Positions 32,787 through 41,726 of a stretch of DNA of 64,000 nt are shown one piece after another. The DNA is from Gemmatimonadaceae bacterium (GTDB lineage Bacteria; Gemmatimonadota; Gemmatimonadetes; Gemmatimonadales; Gemmatimonadaceae). Numbering within the stretch: the first letter of the stretch is position 1; every line of letters starts with the position of its first letter. A program made the translations under genes and the position numbers. Below the pieces are notes generated by a model. The model ran no database searches. It worked only from the letters and a program-made list of their open reading frames with translations, and was not told the origin of the DNA. The stretch covers positions 248,001 to 312,000 of the forward strand of contig JADZDM010000005.1 in the NCBI GenBank assembly GCA_020851035.1, given 5' to 3'.

Positions 32787-33179
32787 TCAGTCGGCGGAGG
32801 TGAGCGCGGTGGAGACGCCGTGATCGTTCGCGAGCCTGGCGATGATCGCGAGATCGACCGGCTTCTCGAGGAAGTACGTCGCATTGAGGCGGTCGGCGGC
32901 GTGCCGGTTATCGTCGTCCGGGTATGCGGTGAGGACGATGGCGGGGGTGAGCTGGTGCACGAGCCCCGCGGCAGCGAGCACCTGCAGGCCGCCGTCCCGA
33001 TGTCCGCCGAGGCGCAGGTCGGTGACGATGAGGTCGAGGGCGTGTTCAGCGAAGAGGGCGGTTTTCGCCTCCCCGAGGGTCGCCGCGGCAACGACCACGA
33101 CCTCGTCGCTGGCGAACAGGTCCACGAGCGACTCGCGGATGGAGATCTCGTCTTCGACGATCAGGACGCGTTTGGGCAT
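32787..33179 (-). CDS. Stand-alone response-regulator receiver
   Basis: A 130-residue CheY-like receiver without output domain. Acidic pair in VLIVEDEIS, phosphoacceptor Asp in LIVTDLRLGG, Thr in IVLTAYPDD and Lys in FLEKPVD are all present, so it should be phosphorylated. AGGA lies about 5 bases before the ATG at 33179, fixing the start. It sits 147 bases downstream of the NtrC-type regulator in the same direction and is the natural third member of that kinase system, perhaps a phosphate sink or a binding protein for an unseen target. Confidence 0.85.
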   Translation of the reverse strand: MPKRVLIVEDEISIRESLVDLFASDEVVVVAAATLGEAKTALFAEHALDLIVTDLRLGGHRDGGLQVLAAAGLVHQLTPAIVLTAYPDDDNRHAADRLNATYFLEKPVDLAIIARLANDHGVSTALTSAD

Positions 33180-33312
33180 GGTTTCCTGCATGGCGAGATG
33201 CGTGCCAGTCACGTCACGTATCGTAAACACAAGACAGCCAATGTGTTACCGACTAAATTGCCTGTTCGCCGTACAGGAAGTAAGACCGAAAATCGATCAT
33301 AATTCGAGAAGT

Positions 33313-33327
33313 GTCCGAAATTCGGAC
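33313..33327. promoter_or_regulatory. Palindrome at the 3' edge of the NtrC-type gene
   Basis: GTCCGAA-A-TTCGGAC, perfect 7-bp arms, adjoins the NtrC-type stop codon and lies in a less GC-rich spacer upstream of the receiver gene. It could be an operator or a small terminator; the sequence alone does not decide. Confidence 0.35.
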
Positions 33328-34649
33328 TATATCAAGCGGCGGTCGTCGGAGCGGGCGCGATGACGCAGCTTCTCATGCAGGGTCGAGCGGGCGATGCCGA
33401 GCAGTGCCGCGGCGCGCAGCCGGTTGCCCCCGGTCGCGGCGAGCGCCGCATCGATGGCGCGCTGTTCGGCGGCGGCCAGCGAGAGGATCTCATGCGGCGA
33501 GGCTGTCGCCGTCGGGAGCGGCAGGTTGAGGGCGGTGGCTGAGATCGGCCTGCCCTCGGCGAGGATCGCGGCGCGCCAGAGCGTGTTCTTCAGCTCGCGG
33601 ATGTTGCCGGGCCAGGCGTAGCGCGCGAGCGCCTGACGCGCATCGCGCGTGAGGCTCGCCCCGCGGGGAAGGAAATGGGCCACGAGCGACGGCAGCTCGT
33701 CGGGACGCTCGCGCAGCGGCGGAATCGTGATCGTGAGCACCTGCAGGCGATAGAACAGGTCGGCGCGGAATCGCCGCTCCGACACCAGCCCCTGCATCGG
33801 CTGGTTGGTGGCGCAGATGACGCGTGCCGAACTGCGGAGCTCCGCCGTGCCGCCGAGGCGGCGGAAGCGCTGTTCCTCGATCACCTTGAGCAGCTTGGGC
33901 TGCACCTCGAGCCCGAGCTCGGCGATCTCGTCGAGGAAGAGGCTGCCGTTGGCGGCGACTTCCACCAAACCGCGCTTGGACTGCCGGGCGTCGGTGAAGG
34001 CACCGCGCTCGTGGCCGAAGACCTCGCTCTCGAAGAAGGTGGCGGAGAGCGAGGCGCAGTTGATCTCCACGAAGGGCCGGTCGGCGCGTGGCGACCGGTC
34101 GTGGATGCGGCGTGCGATGTAGCCCTTGCCGGTGCCCGTCTCACCGAGGATGAGCACCGGCGCGTCGTCATTCCGGGCGGCCAGCTCGATCAGCGTGTCG
34201 AATGACGGGCGCAGCGTGGCGGATTCCGAGCGCGCCTCGTTGGCGCCGTGGGCGCGCAGCACGGCGACCTCGCGCTGCAGGCGCAGGGTCTCGAGTGCAC
34301 GCTGCACGGCATCCCTGAGCATGGCCAGGTCGACCGGCTTCTCGAGGACATCGCGTGCCCCGCGGTGCATCGCGCCGACGGCGATGCGCACGTCCGCATG
34401 GCCGGTGAGCATGATGACGGCGGCATCGGGATCCGAGTCCTGGAGCTCGGTGAGGAGCTGGAGCCCGTCGCTGTCGGGGAGGCGCAGGTCCATCACGACG
34501 ATGTCGGGCAGGAGCTGCGAGACGGCGGTCCGGGCCTCGGCTGCGGTTCCGGCGGCGGCAACCGTCGCCCCTTCGCCGGCGAAGAACTCCACCAGCGTCT
34601 CACGCACCGTACGATCGTCATCGATCACCAGGACCGAGGCGTGGATCAT
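33327..34649 (-). CDS. NtrC-family sigma-54 response regulator
   Basis: A 440-residue activator. Receiver (1-120) with VLVIDDDRT, phosphoacceptor Asp in VVMDLRLPDSDG and Lys in EKPVD. AAA+ domain with Walker A GETGTGKG, Walker B SLFLDEIAEL, and the sigma-54 contact loop reading GAFTDA in place of the usual GAFTGA. The C-terminal Fis-like helix-turn-helix is GGNRLRAAALLGIARSTLHEKL. The ATG overlaps the stop of the histidine kinase (ATGA), so it is the cognate regulator. The altered loop is known to weaken or abolish sigma-54 remodelling in some relatives, so it may not be a classical activator. Confidence 0.9.
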   Translation of the reverse strand: MIHASVLVIDDDRTVRETLVEFFAGEGATVAAAGTAAEARTAVSQLLPDIVVMDLRLPDSDGLQLLTELQDSDPDAAVIMLTGHADVRIAVGAMHRGARDVLEKPVDLAMLRDAVQRALETLRLQREVAVLRAHGANEARSESATLRPSFDTLIELAARNDDAPVLILGETGTGKGYIARRIHDRSPRADRPFVEINCASLSATFFESEVFGHERGAFTDARQSKRGLVEVAANGSLFLDEIAELGLEVQPKLLKVIEEQRFRRLGGTAELRSSARVICATNQPMQGLVSERRFRADLFYRLQVLTITIPPLRERPDELPSLVAHFLPRGASLTRDARQALARYAWPGNIRELKNTLWRAAILAEGRPISATALNLPLPTATASPHEILSLAAAEQRAIDAALAATGGNRLRAAALLGIARSTLHEKLRHRARSDDRRLI

Positions 34650-36115
34650 TGGTCGGCGCTGGCGGGCAGCATGATGGTCACGGCGGTGCCGGTCTCCGGC
34701 TGGCTCTCGATGGTGATCGAGCCGCCGTGCTCCTCGACGATGCGCTGGCAGAGGGCGAGCCCGATGCCGGTGCCGCCGCTCTTGAGCGAGAAGAAGATCT
34801 CGAAGACGCGCGGGAGCGCCTCGGGCGGGATGGCCGGCCCGGTGTTGTGGAGGCGACAGCGCCAGGCGCCGCTGCCAACGCCGCCACTGACGAGCGTGAT
34901 GGTGGTGTCGGGGGTGGCGGCGTCGATCGCGTTCCCGAGGATGTTGAGGCAGACCTGGCCGAACTGCGCGGGATCGAAATGCAGCGCCACCGGTGGGTCG
35001 CTGCGGACACGCCGGAAGCGGAGGTCCTTCTCCGACATGCGTGCGCGGTTCGCCTCGATGACGTCGTCCCAGATGGCGTCAGGGTCGCCGGCCACCGGCC
35101 GCAGGGGGAGCGGCCGGCCGTAGACGAGCAGCGAGGAGAGCATGCCGTTCAGGCGATCCACCTCGCGCAGCACGCGCCCCACGTTGCGCTCGACGGCAGC
35201 GTCGTCGCGGCTGCGCAGTCGGAGCAGCTGGGCGGCGGAGCTGATGCCGAAGAGCGGGTTGCGCAGTTCGTGTGCGACGCCGGCGGCCACCTCACCGATC
35301 GCCTCGAGGCGGCGCTTCTGCTCCACGCGGCGCACGAGGTAGGCGCGGTCGATGGCGGCGGCGGTCTGTGCGGCGATGGTCCGCAGCACGCGCTGCGTCT
35401 CGGCCAGTTCGTACGGTGCCTCGATGGCACCCAGGCGCACCGTGATGGCGCCCAGCACCCCTTCCTCGCTGATGATCGGGGTGGTGAGCTCCCGACCGGC
35501 GGCGGTGACGCGGCTGGTGACGGTCTCACCCGAGGCGAGGGCCTCGAGCCACTCGGGACGGAGGCGTGCGGCGACGGCGTCGTCGGGCTCCGTGAATCCG
35601 GCGGCCTGCACGCCGGAGAGCTGCAGTGTCTCGTCGTCGGCCACGGCGATCATGTAGGCATCGCAGCGGACCGCACGCTGGAGTTGCTGGCCCACCTCAC
35701 GGTAGACGCGGGCGAGGTCGATGGAGCTGGCGAGAGCGAGGCCGGTGGAGATCAGCGCCTCACGGGCCCGGTGCGACTCGGTGACGTCCGAGATGGTGGC
35801 GACGAAGCCGACATGCGCCGTGCCCTCCACGCACCGGGTGACCTGCACCAGCATGACCCGCTCGCCGTCGCCGGCGGAGGAGGCGAACTCCCAGCGGACG
35901 AGGGGAACGGAGGGGTCGCGGAGCGCGGCGAAGGCGCGGGCACACTGCGAGGCTCCGTCAGGGCCGCCGAGGATGCCGGCGAATGGACGGCCGACGCCGG
36001 ATCCGGGCCCGAGGCTGCCCGCCAGCGCGTTTTCCCGCTCGACCACGCCGTCGAGGTCCGTGGCGAAGATCATCATCGGTACGGCATCGAGGATCTGCTG
36101 CTCGCGGACGGACAT
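34646..36115 (-). CDS. PAS-GAF sensor histidine kinase
   Basis: A 489-residue soluble kinase (no transmembrane segment seen): PAS domain at about 5-130 (ILDAVPMMIFATDLDGVVERENAL), GAF domain at about 140-280 (SSIDLARVYREVGQQLQRAVRCDAYMIAVADD), DHp with the phosphorylated His in GVAHELRNPLFGISS, and a CA domain with N-box QVCLNILGNAIDAA and G-box SGGTGIGLALCQRIVEEHGG. It is of the NtrB-like type and overlaps the NtrC-type regulator. Start at ATG 36115 (MSVREQQIL) instead of the long extension to 36208. Signal unknown. Confidence 0.9.
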   Translation of the reverse strand: MSVREQQILDAVPMMIFATDLDGVVERENALAGSLGPGSGVGRPFAGILGGPDGASQCARAFAALRDPSVPLVRWEFASSAGDGERVMLVQVTRCVEGTAHVGFVATISDVTESHRAREALISTGLALASSIDLARVYREVGQQLQRAVRCDAYMIAVADDETLQLSGVQAAGFTEPDDAVAARLRPEWLEALASGETVTSRVTAAGRELTTPIISEEGVLGAITVRLGAIEAPYELAETQRVLRTIAAQTAAAIDRAYLVRRVEQKRRLEAIGEVAAGVAHELRNPLFGISSAAQLLRLRSRDDAAVERNVGRVLREVDRLNGMLSSLLVYGRPLPLRPVAGDPDAIWDDVIEANRARMSEKDLRFRRVRSDPPVALHFDPAQFGQVCLNILGNAIDAATPDTTITLVSGGVGSGAWRCRLHNTGPAIPPEALPRVFEIFFSLKSGGTGIGLALCQRIVEEHGGSITIESQPETGTAVTIMLPASADQ

Positions 36116-36221
36116 GGACGAAAGATAGGCCGGCGGATGGAGCGTGTGCCCCAATCCGCCGGCCCATGGGTATTTCCGCCCGCATCGGGTGCGACCCGGA
36201 GGTCGCATCCCGATGCCGGTG

Positions 36222-37202
36222 TCAGCGACCTTTCTTCTTCGCCGGCTTGCCCTTCTTTGTCGCCGCCTTCGCCGGCGCTGCCTTCCTGGCGGGAGCCGCC
36301 GCCTTCTTCGGCGGGGTCTTCTTCGCCGGTGCCGCGGCCTTCTTCACCGGCGCCGACTTCTTCGCCGGTGCCGGGGCTTTCTTCGCTGCCGCCTTCTTCG
36401 CCGGCGTCGGCTTGCCAGCCGGCGCCTTCGACTTCGGGGCGACCTTCGCAGCCGGCGCGGACTTCCTTGCCGGCGGTGCGGTCTTCTTTGCAGCGGGCTT
36501 CACCGGAGCCTTTGCCGCTGCCTTGGCGGGAGCTTTCGCTGCCGGCGCCTTGGGCGCCGGTGCCTTGGCCGCCGGAGCCTTTGCAGCCGGAGTCTTGGCT
36601 GCTGGGGCCTTCGCAGCCGGTGCCTTGGCTGCGGGCGACTTGGCCGCCGGCTTCGTGACGGGGGCCTTGGCGGCGACGGCCGGCTTGGGCGCCGGAGTCT
36701 TCGCCGCCTTCGGTGCCGGGGCAGGTGCCACGGGTGCGGGTGGTGCCTTGGGCGCCGGCGCCGGCTTCGGTGCCTTGGGTGGCTTCACCGCCTTCACGGC
36801 GGCGGAGCCACGCACGGTCGCGATCGGCTCGACGGCGGGCAGCGTCTTCCGGCCCGCGGGCGGCTCGTCGCCAAGGTCGTCGTCGAGGCCGACTTCGTCA
36901 TCCAGTCCGAGATCGTCCTCCTCGGGCGTCTCGAGGTCTTCCGTGCCGAGCTCCGCATCGACTTCCTCCTCGATCACCTCACCCGTGTCCTCCTCCTCCT
37001 CCTCGTCCTTGGCGGCATCATCGGGGTCGTCGAACAGCGACTCCCGCTTGCGCTTCAGGGTCGGGGTGAAGCCTTCCTCGTCCTCGTCCTCCTCTTCCTC
37101 CTCCTCCTCGTACATCGGATCGGAGTCGTAGTAATCGTCCTCGTCGTCGTCACGGCCGCGGAGCCGGAACTCAACGTCATCATATTTGCCGAAGCTTGGC
37201 AT
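36222..37202 (-). CDS. Histone H1-like protein with acidic N-terminus
   Basis: A 326-residue low-complexity protein with two opposite halves. Residues about 5-125 are strongly acidic (runs such as YEEEEEEEDEDEEG and EEEEEDTGEVIEEEVD); residues about 140-326 are Lys/Ala/Pro repeats of the PAAKAP/AAKKAP type, ending KKGKPAKKKGR, like eukaryotic H1 tails, HctB or AlgP. The basic half should bind DNA; the acidic half could mask it or bind other proteins. Start at ATG 37202. Bacterial H1-like proteins with such a long acidic part are unusual. Nucleoid compaction is the likely role (inference). Confidence 0.75.
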   Translation of the reverse strand: MPSFGKYDDVEFRLRGRDDDEDDYYDSDPMYEEEEEEEDEDEEGFTPTLKRKRESLFDDPDDAAKDEEEEEDTGEVIEEEVDAELGTEDLETPEEDDLGLDDEVGLDDDLGDEPPAGRKTLPAVEPIATVRGSAAVKAVKPPKAPKPAPAPKAPPAPVAPAPAPKAAKTPAPKPAVAAKAPVTKPAAKSPAAKAPAAKAPAAKTPAAKAPAAKAPAPKAPAAKAPAKAAAKAPVKPAAKKTAPPARKSAPAAKVAPKSKAPAGKPTPAKKAAAKKAPAPAKKSAPVKKAAAPAKKTPPKKAAAPARKAAPAKAATKKGKPAKKKGR

Positions 37203-37285
37203 GGCTGCCTCCAGCGCAGTCAGGAACCAGCGGGATGAGGGACCGACACACAATTGCGCACATCGGTGACGTAGCCGGAATAACA

Positions 37286-37318
37286 GCGCCGCCGCTGCAC
37301 GTCAAGCAGCGGCGGCGC
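37286..37318 (-). terminator. Terminator-like hairpin after the efflux operon
   Basis: Perfect 13-bp arms GCGCCGCCGCTGC (37286-37298) and complement (37306-37318) with a 7-base loop, followed on the minus strand by TGTTATT. It lies between the stop of the RND gene and the start of the H1-like gene, so it probably ends the efflux transcript. Confidence 0.6.
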
Positions 37319-37350
37319 GGAGTGGTGCACGGTGTGGCGATCCGGTGCCG

Positions 37351-40300
37351 TCAGTCGCCTGCGACGGGGGTCGGTGCGAGGCCTGGCGCGTGCCGCACGG
37401 GGCTCGAGCTGAAGCGGCTGCGCACGCGGCGGACGGCGTCGTCCAGGAGCGAATACACCACCGGGACCACGAAGAGCGTGAGCAGGGTGCTGGTGACCAG
37501 GCCACCGATCACGGCGCGGCCCATCGGGGCGCGCTGCTCGGCACCGGCACCGAGCGCGAAGGCCAGCGGCAGCATGCCGGCGATCATCGCGACGGTGGTC
37601 ATGATGATGGGGCGGAGGCGGATCCGGGCCGAGGCGAGCAGCGCGGTGCGCATGTCGTCGCCCTGCTCGCGGCGGTGGTTCGCGAAGTCGACCAGCAGGA
37701 TGCCGTTCTTCGTCACGAGGCCGAGGAGCATGATGATGCCGATCATCGTCATGACGTTCAGGCTCCCCTTGGTGACGAGCAGGGCCACCGCGACGCCGAT
37801 GAAGCTGAGCGGCAGGGAGAGCATGATGGCAAGCGGCTGGAAGAACGAGCCGAAGAGCGAGGCCAGGATCAGGTAGATGAAGACGACGGCCAGGATCAGC
37901 GCCTCGGCCACGTAGCCCTTGGTCTCGGTGAGGTTCTGGACGTCGCCGCCGAAGACGGTGCGGTAGCCTGCCGGGAGGCCCATGGAGTCGATGGCCACCT
38001 GCACCTTGGCCGCGACATCGCCGACGTTGTAGCCGGGGAGCACGCCGGCGCTGATCGAGACCTGGCGCTCGAGCGCCGAGCGTTCGATGGCCTGCGGCCC
38101 GATGCCGGCGCGGATGGTGGCGACCTGGCCGAGCGGGATGGTGGTGGCCAGGCCAGTCCGGCCGTCCACCCCCGACCCCGGCACCGGGAGCTCGGCGACG
38201 TCGTCGGAGGAGCGGCGGAGGGAGTCGGGGTAGATCACGACCACGTCGTGCGAGTAGCCCTGCGGATCCTCCCAGCGGGTGGCGCGCTGCCCGGTGAAGA
38301 GCGGCTGGAGGGTGGTGGCGATGGTGCCGATGCCGAGGCCGGCGGCCCAGGCCTGCTCGCGGTCCACCTGGACGTCGAGCTGCGGAATCTCACCATCGTC
38401 GCTCGAGTTCGGCTCGGCGATGCCGGTGACGTCGCGCATGGTCCGGAGGACCTCGGCGGCGGCGAGCTTGAGGCGGGTGGGTTCGGGTCCCTGGACCTTC
38501 ACGTCGATCGGCTGGCGATAGCCGCCGAAGATGGTGGGGGTGCCGGTGATGTTCGGCCGGACGCCGGGAATGCGCATCAGCTGCGGCCGGAGCTGGTTCT
38601 GGATCTCGGCCTGCGACAAGGCGCGCTGGTCCTTCGGCTTGAGCTTCACCGAGACCGACCCGCCGCTCGGGCTGCCGCGGAAGCCGCCGCCGATGTTCAG
38701 GTAGGTGGAGGCCACCTCGGGTCGCTTCTCGAGCATCTGGGCGATCTCCTGCCCCTTGCCGATGGTGTAGTCGATGGCCGAGCCGGGGGCGACGCGGTAG
38801 TTGACGTTGAACTCGCTGCCATCGACGTCGGGCATCCAGGTGAAGCCGAGCTTCGGCACCAGCAGCACCGAGCCGACGACGGTGGTGAGCGCCACGCCGA
38901 GGACGGCGAGGCGGTGGTTCAGCGCCCAGGCCAGTCCCTTCGGGTACCGGTCGGCGACGCGCTCGAACCAGTCGTTGAAGGCGAAGGCGACGCGGCGGAT
39001 CGGGTTCCTCGAGGCGCGGAGCGCGGCCTGGTTGTGCTTGTCCACCTCGGGGTCGGGCCAGATGCTGGAGAGCATCGGGTCGAGCGTGAAGCTGACGAGC
39101 AGCGAGACGAGCACCGCGAACGCGACGGTGACGCCGAACTGGAAGAAGATCTTGCCGATCATGCCGCCCATGAAGGCGACGGGGAAGAACACGGCGACCA
39201 CTGCCATGGTGGTGGCGAAGACGGCGAGGCCGATCTCGCTGGTGCCCTCCGACGCGGCGTGTTCGTGGTCCTTCCCCATCTCCAGGTGGCGCACGATGTT
39301 CTCGCGCACCACGATGGCGTCGTCGATCAGCAGGCCGATGGCGAGCGAGAGTGCCAGCAGCGTCATGGTGTTGAGCGTGAAGTTGAACGCCCACATGACG
39401 AAGAACGACGAGATCAGCGAGATCGGCAGCGCGAGGCCGGTGATGATGGTCGAGCGCCAGGAGTTGAGGAAGAAGTAGATGATGATGATGCAGAGCACGG
39501 CGCCGAGGATCAGCTCGTGCTGCACGCTGTCGAGCGAGTCGCGGATGCGCTGCGAGTCGTCGCGGATGACCTGGAGCTGCACGTCGGCCGGCAGCGTCTT
39601 GAGCAGCTCGGCGACCTGCGCGCGCACCTTGTCGGCGACTTCCACCGTGTTGGTGCCGGCGATCTTCTGGACCTCGATCGAGACGGCCGGCGTGCGGCCG
39701 AGGAAGGCGGCGCTGCGCTGCTCGGCGCTGCCGTCGACGACCGTGGCCACGTCGCTGATGCGGACCGGGGCGCCGTTGCGGACGGCGAGGGTGATGTCGG
39801 CGAAGCGGGCGGGGTCGATCACGCGGCCAGTGACGCGGATGAGCTGCTCGCGTCCGTTGCGGCGCACGCGGCCGGCGGGCACCTCGCGGTTCTCGCGCTC
39901 GAGGGCGGCGATGACGACCGGCGGGGCGATGTTGTACGCCCGCATCGCGTTCTGGTCGAGCTGGATCTGGATCTGCCGGGTGGCGGCGCCGGTGATGTTG
40001 GCGCCGCCCACGCCCGGGATCGACTCGAAGCGGGTCTTGATGACTTCCGTGGCGATGTCACTGAGCTCGCGCAGCGGCCGTTCGGCGCTGGTCATCGCGA
40101 CGGTGATGATCGGCCGGTCGTTGGGGTCGAAGCGGAGGACGATCGGGTCCTCGATGGTGGGCGGGAGCTGGCGGCGGATGCGCGCGACCTTGGCGCTGAC
40201 CTCCTGCTGCGCGGCGATCACGTCCACGTCGAGGTTGAACTGCAGGCGCACCAGCGAGCTGCCCTCGAGTGACGTCGAGGTGACCTCCTTGATGCCCTGC

Positions 40301-40521
40301 ACGGTGTTGAGCGCCTCCTCGATCGGCTTCGACACCTCGCGCATCACCACTTCCGGCGAGGCGCCGGGATACGCCGTCTGCGCGACGACAGTGGGGTAGG
40401 TGATGTCGGGGTACTCGTCGATGGCGAGGCGCGAGTAGCCGACGAAGCCGAGCACGACCAGCGCCACCATGATCATGGTGGCGAAGACCGGGCGCTTGAT
40501 CGAGACATCGGAGATGATCAT
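37351..40521 (-). CDS. RND efflux transporter, HAE1/AcrB-like
   Basis: A 1056-residue inner-membrane proton-driven exporter. Twelve transmembrane segments are expected in the usual 1+5 / 1+5 order; the start MIISDVSIKRPVFATMIM is characteristic. Porter-domain motifs (GASPEVVMREVSKPIEEAL, PGVGGANITG) and the TM4 proton-relay pair in LAIGLLIDDAIVVREN are visible, as is FMGGMIGKIFF. It is encoded last in a tolC-MFP-RND operon; its ATG overlaps the MFP stop (ATGA). Substrates may be drugs, bile-like detergents or lipids; heavy-metal type is unlikely because the HME motif is absent. Confidence 0.95.
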   Translation of the reverse strand: MIISDVSIKRPVFATMIMVALVVLGFVGYSRLAIDEYPDITYPTVVAQTAYPGASPEVVMREVSKPIEEALNTVQGIKEVTSTSLEGSSLVRLQFNLDVDVIAAQQEVSAKVARIRRQLPPTIEDPIVLRFDPNDRPIITVAMTSAERPLRELSDIATEVIKTRFESIPGVGGANITGAATRQIQIQLDQNAMRAYNIAPPVVIAALERENREVPAGRVRRNGREQLIRVTGRVIDPARFADITLAVRNGAPVRISDVATVVDGSAEQRSAAFLGRTPAVSIEVQKIAGTNTVEVADKVRAQVAELLKTLPADVQLQVIRDDSQRIRDSLDSVQHELILGAVLCIIIIYFFLNSWRSTIITGLALPISLISSFFVMWAFNFTLNTMTLLALSLAIGLLIDDAIVVRENIVRHLEMGKDHEHAASEGTSEIGLAVFATTMAVVAVFFPVAFMGGMIGKIFFQFGVTVAFAVLVSLLVSFTLDPMLSSIWPDPEVDKHNQAALRASRNPIRRVAFAFNDWFERVADRYPKGLAWALNHRLAVLGVALTTVVGSVLLVPKLGFTWMPDVDGSEFNVNYRVAPGSAIDYTIGKGQEIAQMLEKRPEVASTYLNIGGGFRGSPSGGSVSVKLKPKDQRALSQAEIQNQLRPQLMRIPGVRPNITGTPTIFGGYRQPIDVKVQGPEPTRLKLAAAEVLRTMRDVTGIAEPNSSDDGEIPQLDVQVDREQAWAAGLGIGTIATTLQPLFTGQRATRWEDPQGYSHDVVVIYPDSLRRSSDDVAELPVPGSGVDGRTGLATTIPLGQVATIRAGIGPQAIERSALERQVSISAGVLPGYNVGDVAAKVQVAIDSMGLPAGYRTVFGGDVQNLTETKGYVAEALILAVVFIYLILASLFGSFFQPLAIMLSLPLSFIGVAVALLVTKGSLNVMTMIGIIMLLGLVTKNGILLVDFANHRREQGDDMRTALLASARIRLRPIIMTTVAMIAGMLPLAFALGAGAEQRAPMGRAVIGGLVTSTLLTLFVVPVVYSLLDDAVRRVRSRFSSSPVRHAPGLAPTPVAGD

Positions 40522-41726
40522 GACTTCCCGCCTGCGATGGTGACCTTGGCGCCGTTGCCGAGCGCACCGACGTTGCCGACGATGACACGGTCGCCGGCGG
40601 CGAGTCCCTCCTTCACTTCCGCCACGCCGGCGCCGTCATCCACGACGCCGAGCGTCACGTTGCGCTTCTCGAGCGCCCCGCCGGCGATGCGCCACACGAA
40701 CGGCGGGGCGTCGGTGCCCTGGGCCTGCCGGATGGCGCCGGTGGGGAGCAGCAGCGCATTGCCGAGCCGCTCACCGATCACGCGCCCGCTCACGAAGGTG
40801 TTGCCCTTGATCAGCCCCGAGGCGTTCGGCACGCGCACGTAGACCGTGACGCTGCGCGAGACCGGGTCGACGGTGGGGCTGACGCGCGCCACGCGCGACT
40901 CGATGGTGCGGTTGTCGAGGGTGAGCCGCACGGCCTGACCCGGCCGCACGAGGTTCGCCTGGCGGGCGGGCACGTTGGCGGCCAGCTCGAGGGTCTCGTT
41001 CTTGACCAGCGTGAAAAGCGGGGTGCTGATCGAGACGCGTTCGCCCGGCTGCACCTGCCGCAGGTCGATCACGCCGGAGGCAGGGGACAACACACGCGTG
41101 TCACCGGCGACGGCGCTGGCGGTGCGGAGCCGGGCCTCGGAGGCCGCCACTGCGGCCTGGGCTGCGACCACCGCCTGCTGCGCAGCGCGGTGCTCCTGCT
41201 CGGCGATGGCGCCAGCCTTGAAGAGCGCGGCGGACTGCTCGGCGGCCCAGGTCGCCGTCTGGAGCTGCGAGCGCGCCGACTCGCGGTCGGCCTCGGCCCC
41301 GCGCCGTCCCGCTTCCTGCTGGCTGGACTCGAAGCGGGCCAGCACCTGGCCGGCGCGGACCCGCTCTCCTTCCTGCACCAGGACCGCGTTGATGTCGCCG
41401 TTGAGCCGGCTCCGGATCTCGATGGTCTCGATCGGGCGGAGGTTGCCCGAGACCGAGACCGCGTTCTCGATCACCCCGGACTTGAGGGTGGCGACGTCGG
41501 TGGCGGCCAGGACGACGCCGCCACGACCGCCGCCGGCGCCCGGTGCGCCGGGCCCGCCACCACCGCGTGCCGCACCGGGTGCGCCGCCTTTCGCCGCCGC
41601 CTCACCGCCAGCCGCGGGCCGGGCTTCTGCGGTGTCACCGGACTTCGAGCAGGCGGTCGCGAGCAGCAGCGCGGCGCAGGTGAGGGTGCGGGCTGCGGGG
41701 AGGACTTCAGCGATCCGTCGTGACAC
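40518..41726 (-). CDS. RND membrane fusion lipoprotein
   Basis: A 402-residue periplasmic adaptor. Signal peptide with lipobox-like LLLATAC, then an unusually Gly/Ala-rich linker (about 25-60), the barrel-sandwich half VSGNLRPIETIEIRSRLNGDI, an alpha-hairpin (QQEAGRRGAEADRESARSQL...AQQAVVAAQAAVAASEARL), and the lipoyl/beta-barrel region VLSPASGVIDLRQVQPGERVS. I choose the GTG at 41726, preceded by GGAG at 6 bases, which overlaps the tolC-like gene by 20 bases; longer in-frame starts exist. Bridges the RND pump and TolC-like channel encoded in the same operon. Confidence 0.92.
   Translation of the reverse strand: MSRRIAEVLPAARTLTCAALLLATACSKSGDTAEARPAAGGEAAAKGGAPGAARGGGGPGAPGAGGGRGGVVLAATDVATLKSGVIENAVSVSGNLRPIETIEIRSRLNGDINAVLVQEGERVRAGQVLARFESSQQEAGRRGAEADRESARSQLQTATWAAEQSAALFKAGAIAEQEHRAAQQAVVAAQAAVAASEARLRTASAVAGDTRVLSPASGVIDLRQVQPGERVSISTPLFTLVKNETLELAANVPARQANLVRPGQAVRLTLDNRTIESRVARVSPTVDPVSRSVTVYVRVPNASGLIKGNTFVSGRVIGERLGNALLLPTGAIRQAQGTDAPPFVWRIAGGALEKRNVTLGVVDDGAGVAEVKEGLAAGDRVIVGNVGALGNGAKVTIAGGKS

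Noticed and set aside
33193-33207. Sigma-54-like promoter TGGCAC-N5-TCGC before the lone receiver
   Set aside because: Its start point would fall about 2 bases before the ATG and inside the ribosome-binding site, so it cannot drive the gene as translated.
36240-36680. Short tandem DNA repeats as a CRISPR array or minisatellite
   Set aside because: They are in frame and encode PAAKAP-type repeats of the histone H1-like protein; no spacers are present.
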